Shown here: in pieces, positions 53,299-64,000 of the stretch
Numbering within the stretch: the stretch's first letter is position 1
Layout: each line of letters opens with the position of its first letter
DNA from: Tubulanus polymorphus
Taxonomy: Eukaryota; Nemertea; Palaeonemertea; Tubulaniformes; Tubulanidae
Length of the DNA: 64,000 nt
Direction: 5' to 3'
Assembly (NCBI RefSeq): GCF_964204645.1
Contig: NC_134031.1
Coordinates: forward strand, 6,369,001-6,433,000
Notes under the pieces: generated by a model
The model's input: only the letters and a program-made list of their open reading frames with translations
What the model was told of the DNA's origin: nothing
The model's database searches: none
Position numbers and translations under genes: made by a program

Positions 53299-54306
53299 AT
53301 GAATGAAACGATTATCTGTTGCGGTCGTTGCAATGGCGAAGTTGCTACATACTCGTACGGAGCCATAATGGGTATAGTTCGAGCCTCGATATACCTTATC
53401 GGTATAGCCGCCAACATCTTTTCATTAACGGTACTGAACGTCATGCAGCTTCAAGGAATAAGCAGCATGTTCTATCTAAAGGCTCTCGCAGTAGCCGATC
53501 TCATAAACTGTTTAACTGGAGCATTTGGAAGGGAGTTGATGATGCTCGGAGAAGAGGTTTCATTTGAATTCATAAAATTCAACCGGAGTTATCAGTTTTA
53601 CTATCGTAGCATATACCTGTATGTAGATACGGTATTTCAGATGTCTACTTCGACGAGTTCTTGGTTGCTTTTCGTAATGAGTATTGATCGCTATATCGCT
53701 ATTAGATTTCCATTTTCGGTGAGAAAAATCTCTACAATAAATGTTGCACGACGTGTTACAGGTTTTACCTATTTTTTCACAGTTTTATTCGATTTTCCAA
53801 CTTTGTGGGACTTAGAAACAACTCGGATAAACCCAGGCGAAGCGTGCGAACGCGTCGGCCTGAGATGGCTACTGCTATTCAACAAAAATTACTTGCTCTA
53901 TTACGATTTCCTTTTCGGTACTGTTGTGCTGAAGTTAATTCCTGGTTTTATCGTTCTTATAAGTAATGTACACATGTTCATATTAGTCCGAAAGGCAGCC
54001 CGGGATCGGCATAACATCAGCCAGCAAGGTGAACAACAAGATGCAACAAACAGCAAACGAGGCCGACAAATTACATTCATGATTTTAGCGCTTAATCTGA
54101 TATTTTTCATCGAATATGCATTTGCGTTAATAAACACGATATTGCCGGCAATCTATTCATCGGGATATCGGCCATATCATTTTGGACAATTATTACACGC
54201 TATAAATGCAATGATAAATCTGTTTGTGTATATGGGCATCCGGAGAGGGTTTGGTCAGACGCTCCTTTGGTGTTTGAGTTGTCGTTATTTTGGAAAGCGA
54301 ATGTAG
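53299..54306 (+). CDS. Orphan class A GPCR, family D (intact)
   Basis: 335 residues, ATG at 53299. TM1 ASIYLIGIAANIFSLTVL (AN for GN), TM2 LAVADLINCLTG (canonical LAxAD), TM3 ends FVMSIDRYIAIRFPF with a true DRY, ICL2 RKISTINVARRVTG, TM5 LKLIPGFIVLISNVHMF, ICL3 ISQQGEQQDATNSKRGRQ, TM7 LLHAINAMINLFVYMGIRRGF with NLFVY. Of the five families here it keeps the standard receptor motifs best and most resembles invertebrate peptide receptors. Its duplicate at 49446 is dead. Confidence 0.88.
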   Translation: MNETIICCGRCNGEVATYSYGAIMGIVRASIYLIGIAANIFSLTVLNVMQLQGISSMFYLKALAVADLINCLTGAFGRELMMLGEEVSFEFIKFNRSYQFYYRSIYLYVDTVFQMSTSTSSWLLFVMSIDRYIAIRFPFSVRKISTINVARRVTGFTYFFTVLFDFPTLWDLETTRINPGEACERVGLRWLLLFNKNYLLYYDFLFGTVVLKLIPGFIVLISNVHMFILVRKAARDRHNISQQGEQQDATNSKRGRQITFMILALNLIFFIEYAFALINTILPAIYSSGYRPYHFGQLLHAINAMINLFVYMGIRRGFGQTLLWCLSCRYFGKRM

Positions 54307-54309
54307 ATT

Positions 54310-55190
54310 GAGGTACTAACTTTGCCCACAAACTTACTCGCCACATTTGATAGCTCGTCATCTCAACACGATCGAGGGACCAAAGTCCCCACAGCCGCAG
54401 AATGAAATTTCAATTAAGTGTATAGTAGTAAAGAAATAAACACGCATAAGATCAGTAAAGTAGTTGGCCAAATTGCAGTGGTAATTAATGGTCTATCATA
54501 AGTAGTTGCCTGTGTTTTCGAATGTTTTAACATTGTCTTATTCGAAAATTTATGCATTGTACAAAATGTATTGCCACATACTTCCTTTTATCGACAAGCA
54601 TGGAAATTTCCAATAATACAAACACGAATAGTACAGTAGGCTGCCATATACAACTGATAGACAACTTGACGGGTGAAAAAATATACATGTAGCTCGAGGA
54701 ATATAGTCTTAAGTTCTCACAGAACTGAAGAGTTTCTAAAACAAACACAATACGCATGTATGTAGATACGGCAATTCAGATGTTTACTTGACGAGTTCTT
54801 GGTTGCTTAACGAGTATTGATTATAGATTTTCATTTTTGATGAAACGATTCCCTTAGATAGTTTTGCAGTCTGAATGTATTTCATATTCGTGCAATACGT
54901 TCGTAAGAGTTTAAAAATGAATGAGATACACGTTACAGTATTATGGATTGTGTATCTATCGAATCATCACGAGCTCGTTTTATATAGATATGGCTTGATT
55001 AAGATCAACGAGTTGAGATAATAGCTCGTAGTTCAGATATACGATGTGAATGCGATGATTATCCGGTTTTACCAGTGGATCTATCATTTTTCAGTGATAA
55101 AACGCGTGCCATGGATAGAAAACATATTAACTCGCAGTAAATCACACCAAGCGTTTTGTTCTCACGTCAAGGATTTAACTAATTAATCTG
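54310..55190. repeat. Duplicated 3' flank of the D gene, copy 2
   Basis: Partner of 50041-50935, noncoding, including a degraded TM3-like piece near 54765-54840. Confidence 0.65.
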
Positions 55191-55360
55191 TTAAGACATT
55201 TATGTACGCGCTCCAGCGCTGACCATTCACAACGAGTTAGACATTCTAAGCGGAAGCGATTGGTTGGCCAACTCACATACACTCTCAAGCTCAAGAGGAA
55301 GTAAATCTGATCGTTTTATCTTGGACCCAAAGTACTAGCTTAAATACAACAAGGCAAGTA

Positions 55361-55494
55361 GTACTGTAATGGTTAACTATTTTATTTGACGCACGAGCTT
55401 TCGCTACTTTAGGTTATCTCATTTACCTGATGAAGCTACTAAACACTAGTAGTGAAAGCTCGTGCATCTAATAAGATAGTTAACCATTACAGTA
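55361..55494. repeat. Foldback element with GTACTGTAATGGTTAACTAT arms
   Basis: Arms of about 47 bases (55361-55408 and 55449-55494, inverted, a few mismatches) around a loop with TTTACCTGATGAAGCTACTA. The right part has the order CTGATGA, a 6-bp stem CTACTA/TAGTAG, then GAAA. Between here and the Kv gene (55500-56319) no gene is recognised. Confidence 0.7.
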
Positions 55495-56319
55495 CCTGGT
55501 GAAGCTACGGAATTATGGCTTCAGACGACAAAGTTTGACTGATCACACGGAGTGGTCGGTTTGGAAAACCATATGCGCAATATCTATTGTATTGAATTAT
55601 CAGGAAAACGTGGATTCGGTATTATAAATTACTGGTTACATCGCTCACAGATACCACATTAATCACTTGCCGCGATGAAAAATAATCACATAATCGCATA
55701 ATGATCTTCCCAGTGATCATTCTACTCGAGAAGTCAAGTCGCAACAGGCTACCATGGAGACAAACCAGATGACTTGTCGCTATTTACTACGGATCAACTT
55801 GAAATATCATTACTAATCGTAAAACCGCCAACAGATCTGCGTATATATGCACGTAGGTCGCAACATGTACAAATCTGGAAATCTTTCAAAAGACATTCAA
55901 TATTGATTCTACTATATTCAACGATATAGATCGTAGCAGTTGACTGGAATATTTACGAAAGTGTTTCTATAAATCTGGACAACTGGATAGTTTCCATTTC
56001 GTGAAATATTACGTTTGTGTGTGTCATTAAACGCCAATAAGAAGTTACGTATTGCGGTTGATATTGGCGCACGCATTATCAATAATTCTCAATGGTTGGT
56101 TATAATGGATTGTATGTTCATCACCAGCCGGCCCTCGGCTTAATTAATCACAGACGAGTCTAATTCCAATTAGAAAATTGATTTTCAGCGATACCGTAAT
56201 AATAGATTGCACCATAAAACATAAAACTACCTCATTATGTTTTCGCTTGATTTCATAACGAACAATTAGATCAAGTCGAACGAGCTGATCGGATTGTGTC
56301 GGCGACGAACGCGGCATTC

Positions 56320-56326
56320 TATAAAA
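56320..56326 (+). promoter_or_regulatory. Probable TATA box of the Kv gene
   Basis: TATAAAA, 73 bp before the chosen ATG at 56399, in otherwise unremarkable upstream sequence. Spacing is reasonable for a short 5' leader. Confidence 0.45.
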
Positions 56327-56398
56327 ACCGAGTATAGAAGTAACCGAACGACCAGAGAGTTCTACCGGTACCATTAATAGTAGAAATTGGTTGATAAA

Positions 56399-58388
56399 AT
56401 GACCGCTGAACTCGAAGAGCAAGATTTAGAAATGGACGACAAATGTAACAATGAAGAGAATGATAGTTTGGTCAAAATAAATGTCGGTGGGCGAGTTTTC
56501 GAAACGAAAATCTCCACGTTAAAACGAATCCCGAATACGCGACTCGCTACATTGCCAACCGACGAGGAGCATTTCATAGTCGATAGACAGGAATACTATT
56601 TCGATCGTAATCCTACAGTTTTTGAATCGGTTTTGGAATTCTATCGAACTGGTGAACTGCATACGCCCGTATCGTTGTGCGGACCGCAGGTCAAGCGCGA
56701 GTTGAAATACTGGGGAATCGACCAGAGGGATGTCGAAAGATGTTGCTGGGCGAACTATTACGGCAGCGCGGGAACTAGAGATGACTTGATTAACTTTGAA
56801 AAGTCGTTATTGAAGTATAAGGCACCTCTGGCTGGTAAAGGGTGCACAGCGTGGAAGGAGCAAGTGTGGATGTTTTTAGATAACCCGTCATCATCTATTG
56901 GTGCCACGGTAAGTGCCACGCATGTGGACAGAATACCGACGAATGTCACCCAATTTGATCGATTTAAGGTTTGTTTCGGGGATAGATTTTCAATTACCGT
57001 GAACTATATGAATCAGTGAAAATCACAATATCCGTGATAAGACGATCAGTAAAAATCCCGTAATATATTGAATGAATCTAAAAATTTTTTTGAAATTATA
57101 AATATTTCTGGTGGATGCTACCACCCCTCTTCAGTCTAAAAAGAAGGGTGGTAGCATCCACCCGAAATATTTCTAAATTTTAGAATAATCTTTTTAGATC
57201 CATTGATTTATTGTGGGAGTTTTACTCACCATGAACTATAGTTTCACCCTATCGAGATAATAGGATGGTTTGCCTTATTCACAAAAAACGATTCCAAGTA
57301 AGCCTTATGCTAGTTTTTTTTCAGTTTTAATTTCCGGAAATGTAACATTATACGACATTACAGTTTTCAGATTGATATGTACATTTCTAGTTCCACGGCA
57401 GGCTTCCCGCTAAATTAGTCAATCAATAACATTGCGTGTTTTCGTCTCATTTCAGATGTTTGCCGTCTTATCGCAACTGATAATCATCATTTCGGTAATA
57501 TCGCTTATCCTGGAATCGATACACGACGTTCAAGTACCGATGAGTCGCTATGACAATGAGACGTTACGCATGTTACCAGGGATCCGTCAAGCGGGCGACA
57601 CGACCGTTCCTCCAATAGAACTCCTATACGTCGATTGGTTCTGCTACATATTTTTCATCGTCGAATACATTGTGCGCTTCATTTTTTGCCCGGAAAGAAA
57701 AATGTTCGTGACGAATATGTATTTCATCATCGACTTACAGGCCATAATTTGGCCGATTATATATTACGTCACGCGACAAGCCGACGAAGAATTCGCGGCG
57801 AAACCAGAATTTATGATCACGCTTCGCGCTTTGGAGTCGCTCCGCGTGATCAGATTGTTGCACATCATGCGCAACATTCACGCCGGCGAAGTAGTTCTGT
57901 ACTCGCTGCGCAAGAGTATGAGGGAAATAGGGCTGACGATTTTACTGTTTATAATCGGAACCGTCTGCTGCGGTTGCTTAATGTACTACGCCGAAAAAGA
58001 CAACACGAAAAACTTCCTGGACATCACATCCTCCATCTGGTGGGCTATGGTTACGATGACGACGGTCGGGTACGGCGACATGTACCCGACTCAATCATGG
58101 GGATACCTAGTCGGTGCTTTGACTATGGTCATCGGCATACTCCTTGTCGGTTTAACCTTTTCTACGATCGTCAACAATTTCATGTTGTACTTCGGCCACG
58201 ATCCAAAAGCCGACAACTATCGGTGTCCCAGGTCGTACACACCCCCGAGCATAACCGAGGAGGTGTTCAACCAGAGTATTTACAACGCGGACGATAAACC
58301 TGAGACGCGTTACCCTTACCCTATCGGCTCTGCCGAGTGCGGAATAGTCAACGGTGGATATTACAGACGCGAGTCGAAAATCTACTAA
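56399..58388 (+). CDS. Voltage-gated potassium channel, Shaw/Kv3-like, two coding exons
   Basis: Exons 56399-56908 (donor ACG|gtaagt) and 57456-58388 (acceptor tttcag|ATG), phase 0, total 480 residues. The open frame begins at a TTG four codons earlier; I use the ATG. The T1 tetramerisation domain (about 24-120) carries the zinc site His88, Cys94, Cys115, Cys116, in the HX5CX20CC spacing of non-Shaker Kv channels. S1-S6 follow. S4 (294-309) reads LRALESLRVIRLLHIMR, so the every-third-residue series is Arg294, Glu297, Arg300, Arg303, His306, Arg309. The filter is TVGYGD (373-378). The usual PVP hinge of S6 is TFS here (404-406), before TIVNNF. Plasma membrane; K+ selective; gating may be unusual. 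Shaw-like assignment is from T1 and pore context, moderately sure. Confidence 0.88.
57047..57226. repeat. Hairpin element in the Kv intron
   Basis: Inverted arms from AGTAAAAATCCC (left) to GGGAGTTTTACT (right), with a strong inner stem GGTGGATGCTACCACCC against GGGTGGTAGCATCCACC around a 20-base loop. A MITE-type insertion; spliced out with the intron. Confidence 0.7.
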
Positions 58389-58403
58389 GTGCAAGGGCAA
58401 AAT

Positions 58404-58620
58404 TGGGTAAAAGTGCAGATCCGCACCTCTCCGCGTAAACGGTTCAATCAATTACGTTAAATATCATTGTTTCAGATTCAAAATGTCATCAGCAATTCAG
58501 TACATTGCCATTGGTTAATTTTAAGATATCTTCACTAGAGAGTAGAAAGATTTTAGCCAGGATTCTGGCATTCAGCAGATTGCGTCAATCACGAGAGGTG
58601 CGGATCTGCACTTTTACCCA
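58404..58620. repeat. Foldback pair with 28-bp perfect arms just after the Kv stop
   Basis: 58404-58431 and 58593-58620 are exact inverse copies, each containing AAAAGTGCAGATCCGCACCT, 161 bp apart. The pair starts 15 bp after the stop codon, so it would lie in the 3' untranslated region and could form a long RNA stem. Confidence 0.8.
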
Positions 58621-60030
58621 AGAGAGCCGAGAAAACTGCTGAGAAAATGGCAGCGTTGGATCCAGGATTTCAGGTGCACAAATTATGAAGGGGGTCTGGG
58701 GAAAATATTTAAAATTAGACGCGTTCTAGGTACGATCAGAGTCCGTCTGACCCGGAACCAGTCCAATCATAAAACGCAGCAATGACGCAGCAACATCGAC
58801 GAAACGCCATAAAATAGATGACTGCCGAAAAAAGCATCGGTAAACGACGACAACGCTTAGGCCAACCCCATCAGGGATTTTTCACATACTTTTTCTTCTT
58901 CCTCACGAAAAGGCCAGTCCCTAAAAATAGCAAGGACTTTTGTGCACAGGCATCCTCGCTTGCCAGGGGTCCGGTATCACCCCCGCACCAACCGCCTTAG
59001 CGCAGTGGGTTCGGATCCCTTGACCGGTGAAGATGGTGCACAGTGAAACGTGCACCCCCTGGATCCACCGCTGAAGCGCTTAGTTTTCCGAGGAATAAAT
59101 TCCTGTAGCGATAATGTCAAATATTCGTAGATACGGTACTTTCTTTTCATTAGAACATTTTCTAATCTTGTAATATTCGTTGAATTAGTATCACCGGGCT
59201 TTATTGCCTTTCAATTCGGTTGTTTTTTTTTATAGTACATGTAGCTATTTAGAGTCTACGTCTGAGAAATGAACGTTTTGAAAGTGCAACCCATTTGTTA
59301 ACAGTGACTTTGTGATAGCAACTCTTACCGTAACGCTACTCTCAAAACACATCGTTTTAAAAAGTCAACTATTGAAAACCATCAGTTATCCACTTATTCA
59401 GTCAACAATGGACCCTTTTAGACTCTACTAGATAGTAGAGGGTAATGTGTACTGAATAACATTTTTAGTACATATCCTGCAGTACTTGTGTTTTCCATTG
59501 AAGCGTGGAGTAATCAATGAATGATTACTCATATTCTGAAGCAACTATTCAGACTCATGAGGATGGAAATGTGAATAAAAAAGAAAATAATTTAAAAGAC
59601 TAATAATTACAGTACATCGCGTCATTACTAGACAAAAGTTTATTTCAATCAACTTAAAATGTTCGTTGATCTCAAGATATTCGTATATATATTCTATAAA
59701 ATATTTGTTCAGCAGCTATTTATGAATTTAAGTACATTATGTGCATTTAATACAAGTTGTACATAAGATAGTCGGTGTTATAACGCGGGACCGCTAGAGA
59801 CCCCTATTGTTAATCAGCTCCTCGACTATTTACATCTCGTTCGTCAGCATTTAGCATGATTCCATCCACGTGGAACTAACATGAATTATGACTTTCTTAC
59901 AAAATCAATAACGTGTGTATATTCAAATTTTAATAGTTATGTCCGAATATTGAGGTTCGAGCTACTTTCATCATTAAAGATACTTTAAAATATGCAGGGC
60001 AGCCAACTCCAAGAACGCAGTTTGAATGGT
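58621..60030. other. Intergenic, no gene recognised
   Basis: Simple AT-rich sequence with no convincing exon on either strand. A 60-codon ORF at 58818-59000 lacks features. Confidence 0.45.
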
Positions 60031-60400
60031 TTCTAGGGACCCGTTTCACAGTCTAAGACCAACTTAGTTCTATAGCCAATCTAACAATTTAATACCAGTC
60101 TTAATATTTAAGACCACTTTTTGGACTTAAGTCACGACTGTGCAACTGGGCCCAGGGTTCGGTTTCATGAAAAGGATTGAGGCCTAAATCGATTTAAGAT
60201 TAACTGAATTGATGAAGAAATTAAATCGATTTAAGAGTTAAACCTTGTTGTGAAACTGGGCCCTGGGGCCGGTTGCTTAGTCATGGATTAAACTTAAGAG
60301 CAGTCTACTGTCTAAGACCAACTTAGTTCAATCTGACAAATTACAACCAGCCTGAAGATTTGAGACCACTTTTTGACTTACCGGTAAGTCACGACTGTCA
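60030..60400. repeat. Cluster of palindromic GGGCCC/TTTCAC-type elements
   Basis: At least two nested foldback units: CAACTGGGCCCAGGG at about 60141-60155, GTTTCATG...GTTGTGAAACTGGGCCC at 60160-60265, and repeated CTAAGACCAACTTAGTTC blocks at 60052-60073 and 60323-60341. Related to 22784-22917. Confidence 0.6.
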
Positions 60401-62064
60401 GTTGCACCTGGAGCTTATCAAAAGGCCAAGAAGGATCCTGAAATAGTTTACAGAACTGATTTCGAAATACATGGGGCTCATTCTCTTGACTGGTCAGTGG
60501 AGAAAATACAATTAAGAGCATTACATCGCTTTAGAAATGCTTCAAGTGATTTTCAAGTGAAACAGAAATCACAAATACAGAAAAATAAGTAATAGTTGGA
60601 AACTTTGCATTCATATTTGTGATGACACACACAACGGTCTAACCATGACACATCACACAATATCTAGAAACATACAAATTAATTTAAAAAAAATTTTAAG
60701 ACTGAAAATTCTTTAAGAATCGTTTATCGGCGTTTTATATAAACCGGTTATATAAAACATTGGATAGAAGAATAAAGAATTCTTATACTGCTGAATCTTA
60801 CATCATCGAAATAATATGGAAGAAACGATAAAAATAGAATACGCAACTAGTTACAGATCAGCAGTGAATCATAACATTCTAATTCACCAAAAGAATTTAT
60901 CATGGTTCCCACAGTTACGTGAATTAAAAATCTCCATTACATTTTGTGGTGGCTGGTTGATAAAAAAGGTGATTTTCAAGGGAAATCGCTGAAGAAAGTT
61001 GCCCGTAGCAAATACAATACCCAGTATGTGAAACGTAAATGAATTTCCCAAATATTTCTCCGATTTTAGGAAAGTTTTTGAAATTCCCAAATATTTCCAA
61101 GCTGGGAATCATTACCGGGGTATTTCGAAATTCCCTAGTTTTTCCCAATAAGTTTCCCTGTCCTGTGGGAACCATGATACGAGAATATTGGCATTTGCGA
61201 TGATATTCATTTTGTAATAATAACCAAGTATTGATGTATACATAGCTTATCAACAACAATTTTCAATGATAGACTACTTTCAACAGAACAGATGTTTCAA
61301 AATCTTCACCGAGTCCCCTAAATCCCGAAATTAAAATGATTCAAACATCTGGGATGATAAACTAAATTGTGGGTTATCTATTCTATATGAATGGTTTACA
61401 GTAGTCTTTACTATGTCTACCTTATTTACTCATATATCGATAATCCATAGATTTTCTTGCCCCGTAATTAGGAAGATCATAGCACTACATTGTTTTTTAT
61501 GTTGAGTCAGCGATCCATTTTAAACCCCCTCCCTCACCTCAATGACACTTGTGTGTTGTGCACAGAGCTGCCAACCTCTGAAAAGTGCAATCAGTAACAA
61601 ATTGATTTTTTTCAGTAACATTTCATTGAAATATGAAAGAAAATGTTCAAATAAATCAGTAATCAACAGTAAGACCCTCAGTAACATATTTCATATTTCT
61701 GTACACAGCAAACAAATGAAATCAGTATTTCTCATTATGAAATAGTAACAAATACTAAAAAACAGGAACAGTTGGCAACTCTGTAATGCACAATAAAGCC
61801 AGGCTAGAAACTGGTCGCCCCGCCTAACAATCATGTATTTTTTACAAATATAACAAACAAAACAGTTAACATCCATTTCATTTTCGTCGATTTATATTTA
61901 CAAAACAATAATCAGGAATAAATATAAAATCTATCTACAGAGCACCAACTCTTTGAACAAATCTCTCCATCAAACCACAATAAGCCATTTTCCCTTTTCC
62001 GGGATTTGGCAAAAAGCCCTACCCTAGTTGACCGGACGCAGCTATTTGTCACACAGAAACACAG
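60401..62064. other. Intergenic, no gene recognised
   Basis: AT-rich sequence downstream of RAPGEF1. Contains no splice-consistent exon for a known protein that I can see. Confidence 0.4.
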
Positions 62065-62241
62065 TAAACCTCGCCTAACTCGGACAAACCGGGACCTGCA
62101 AAGTTGGTCCGAGGTTAAGAGATGTCCGAGTTAAAGATAGGAAAGATAAGTTAGGGAAATCACGAAAAATGATTTAGTTTTTGTCCGAATTAGTCGAGAA
62201 TCTGAGTTGCGTATGTCCGAGTAAGGCCAGGGGTTTACTGT
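62065..62241. mobile_element. Pogo/Tigger-like MITE
   Basis: Starts CAGTAAACCTCGCCTAACTC and ends in the inverse GGCCAGGGGTTTACTG followed by TA. The CTCGxxTAAxTCGGAC pattern of the inner arms is typical of pogo/Tigger family ends. About 177 bp, nonautonomous. Confidence 0.6.
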
Positions 62242-62569
62242 ATACACACTCAATCAGATTCCCAACGGTGTTTTTTCGTTGACGAAAATCATCGACTAAA
62301 TTAACCCCAATTTCCGATTCCTGGCTAACTTCGATATCATATTTCGGAACAAGTTCCGCGTGTGCAAGTTAGATTTAATTCACAGTCGAATTAGTTCATT
62401 TTCAATCTCGGTTCTGATTTTTAACACGGAACACCGACCCGGTGTGCAAATGCCTGCACTGTCTAATAGGGCAGGGTATTGTTAAGGCTAGCGGAGAACG
62501 TCGAATCTACATTCACGTGTAGCATAACAATGGTACGTATATATAGGTGTCAGCACCTATCTTCATCGG

Positions 62570-63792
62570 CTATGATTTACTAGCGCCCCCACGCGGTTTG
62601 ATCGTTTCCGATATCTGCCACAGAGATTCCTCGCACAGTACGTCGTCGAAATTGTTGAACATCAATATGATCTTCGAATGTCGTTTGAACGGATAATCGC
62701 TGCAACGATAGAAAGAAAAAAAAAACGGTGAAACCGGTTAGAAGAAAGCGCAAAACAGCTACCGGTAGATATGTCTTAAGGCGTACGCATTTTGTACCGT
62801 GCTAAGTCAGATGTACAGTCAACTCCGATATAATGTCCTCCCATTTACCGCCACCCCCGCCTACCGCCAGGTTTTCTCTATGTACATCTCCATACAAATA
62901 CAGAGTAAAACATCCAATATACCAATCATTGCCTTACCATTTTCTGAATCTGCGCAGGGCGTCGAGCAAGTTGAAAAACTGCCATCGCTTCGAAAAGTTG
63001 ACATTTCCATCCGGGAGTAAATCGGGGTTACCGATGTGGACGAACGTCAAATCTTGAAGTATCATTCCGCTGGAGAGAAAAACATATGCGTCAAATATTC
63101 GTCAGAATTCTCGCCCAGTTGATCAGGTACGAATAATACAGCAAAGTAAAATCGAAATGCTTACATATATGGAATACAGGGAGGTTCCGTTTCAGCGAGG
63201 GCGTGTCTATAAGCCCGGAATGACTGTGAGCTGTCAATCAAATCACACATATCCTTCAATGTCTACAAAACATCAATCAATAACATTTTAAGCAAATAGA
63301 TATGTAAACTTTGAGAGTTGGTCTGTTATCAAGCTGACCCTCTGAACGTAGTTCCAGTTCTTGGTAAATTTTGACTCTCTGAAATTTGAACAGAGAACGG
63401 TGGAACTGGGTTGTGCTTTAACTCCAGGAACTACAATGATTCATTAGTTTTCGGTTTTCATACTCCCCTCGAACTTGATATTGGTTTCAGGAGTTTTAAA
63501 ATCAATTCATACTTACATCAGTAATAGTTTTAGGCCACTCGAGACGTCCGACCGGGGCTGAATTCAACGCTGACAATATGGCCAGGTACGAATTAAAGTT
63601 ATGCATCTTGCGCAGGTATTTCATGATTTTGATGAACTTCAGCATGATTTTCTCGCGGTCTTTGCTGTCGTCTTTTTCGAGAATCCGCGTTCGCACCCAG
63701 TACGACATTTTGTTGAAATGCTCCGTGAATCTCGTCAGATTCGGACTCAGTTCCTCCGATTGCTCCTTCGCCCACGATAACGTCTCTGGAAT
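62570..63792 (-). CDS. RAPGEF1: RAPGEF1 (C3G) C-terminal RasGEF domain, 5'-partial
   Basis: Guanine-nucleotide exchange factor for Rap1, acting downstream of Crk-type adaptors in adhesion signalling. Four exons on the minus strand: 63517-63792, 63165-63262, 62938-63069 and 62570-62699, all GT-AG and in frame, giving the last 211 residues and the stop at 62570-62572. The CDC25 catalytic domain is unmistakable: PETLSWAKEQSEELSPNLT, FNKMSYWVRTRIL, LRKMHNFNSYLAILSALNSA, RLEWPK, LIDSSQSFRAYRHAL, EPPCIPY, LQDLTFVHIGNPD, NVNFSKRWQFFN and a final EESLWQISETIKPR. The match follows C3G more closely than PDZ-GEF or Epac. Upstream exons lie beyond the right edge. Confidence 0.93.
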
Positions 63793-64000
63793 CTGAAATA
63801 CAATTTAAGAAAATCTCTTCATTCAATTGACGAATCATTCGACACACATTTAGCTACCGGTAGATGAAACTGAAGCATGAAAAGTTGAAAAAATATATAC
63901 AACAGTTTATTCGGACAGCTCCGAAGTTTTCAATAAACTTCATCGTCAGAGAAATGAAAATGTTTATTATATCATTATATCATTGCTCATTAACTCTGAA
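63793..64000. other. Start of an upstream RAPGEF1 intron
   Basis: Follows the exon acceptor (tttcag). AT-rich; nothing else is recognised before the window ends. A TTTATTCGGACAGCTCCGAA stretch near 63906 has a short inverted GTTCGGA-like match and may be another foldback end. Confidence 0.5.

Noticed and set aside
57635-58297. 220-codon plus-strand ORF inside Kv exon 2
   Set aside because: Shadow of the channel coding sequence in another frame.
60884-61259. Minus-strand ORFs near 61 kb
   Set aside because: No conserved motif, no splice context and hydrophobic AT-driven composition; treated as chance.

Overview
The window looks like nuclear DNA of an invertebrate animal, most likely a marine lophotrochozoan such as a mollusc; the species cannot be named from sequence alone. 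The reasons are multi-exon conserved animal genes with GT-AG introns (EXOSC2 at the left edge, a Kv channel near 56-58 kb, the RAPGEF1/C3G C-terminus at the right edge), a tandem array of lineage-specific rhodopsin-type receptors, and many short palindromic and tRNA-like mobile elements. Exon joins were placed by hand from reading frame and homology to well-known proteins; no alignment was run.

Layout. 49-3230 (minus): six exons of EXOSC2/RRP4, running off the left edge, with a LINE tail and a tRNA-derived SINE in its introns. 4.6-5.1 kb: a decayed receptor-like fragment. 5952-20434: a complete, very young Polinton/Maverick of 14,483 bp, with 404-bp terminal inverted repeats that differ at one base and a 6-bp target duplication (AACGGG). 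It sits inside a receptor pseudogene whose halves are still readable on each side. 20.4-55.2 kb: an array of five receptor subfamilies (called A-E here), with seven intact genes, broken copies, an approximately 9-kb tandem segmental duplication and a second duplicated B/D unit. 56.4-58.4 kb (plus): a two-exon Shaw/Kv3-like potassium channel. 58.6-62.5 kb: mostly repeats. 62570-63792 (minus): the last four exons of RAPGEF1.

The Polinton carries the expected set. On the minus strand are packaging ATPase, two small conserved Polinton proteins, chromodomain integrase, minor capsid (penton-like), pVI-like protein, major capsid and adenain-like protease. On the plus strand is a protein-primed family B DNA polymerase of 1370 codons. 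It also carries two genes I do not associate with Polintons: a TATA-binding-protein homologue (11734-12270) and a spliced gene encoding two tandem PC4-like domains (18964-19814, one 107-bp intron). Together they look like a captured transcription-initiation toolkit, and this is the strongest candidate for something new in the window.

The receptor array shows birth and death clearly. In the 9-kb duplication the left copy keeps C and A but has lost B, while the right copy keeps A and B but has lost C. Several mobile elements have matching empty sites in the paralogous segment, which orders the events.
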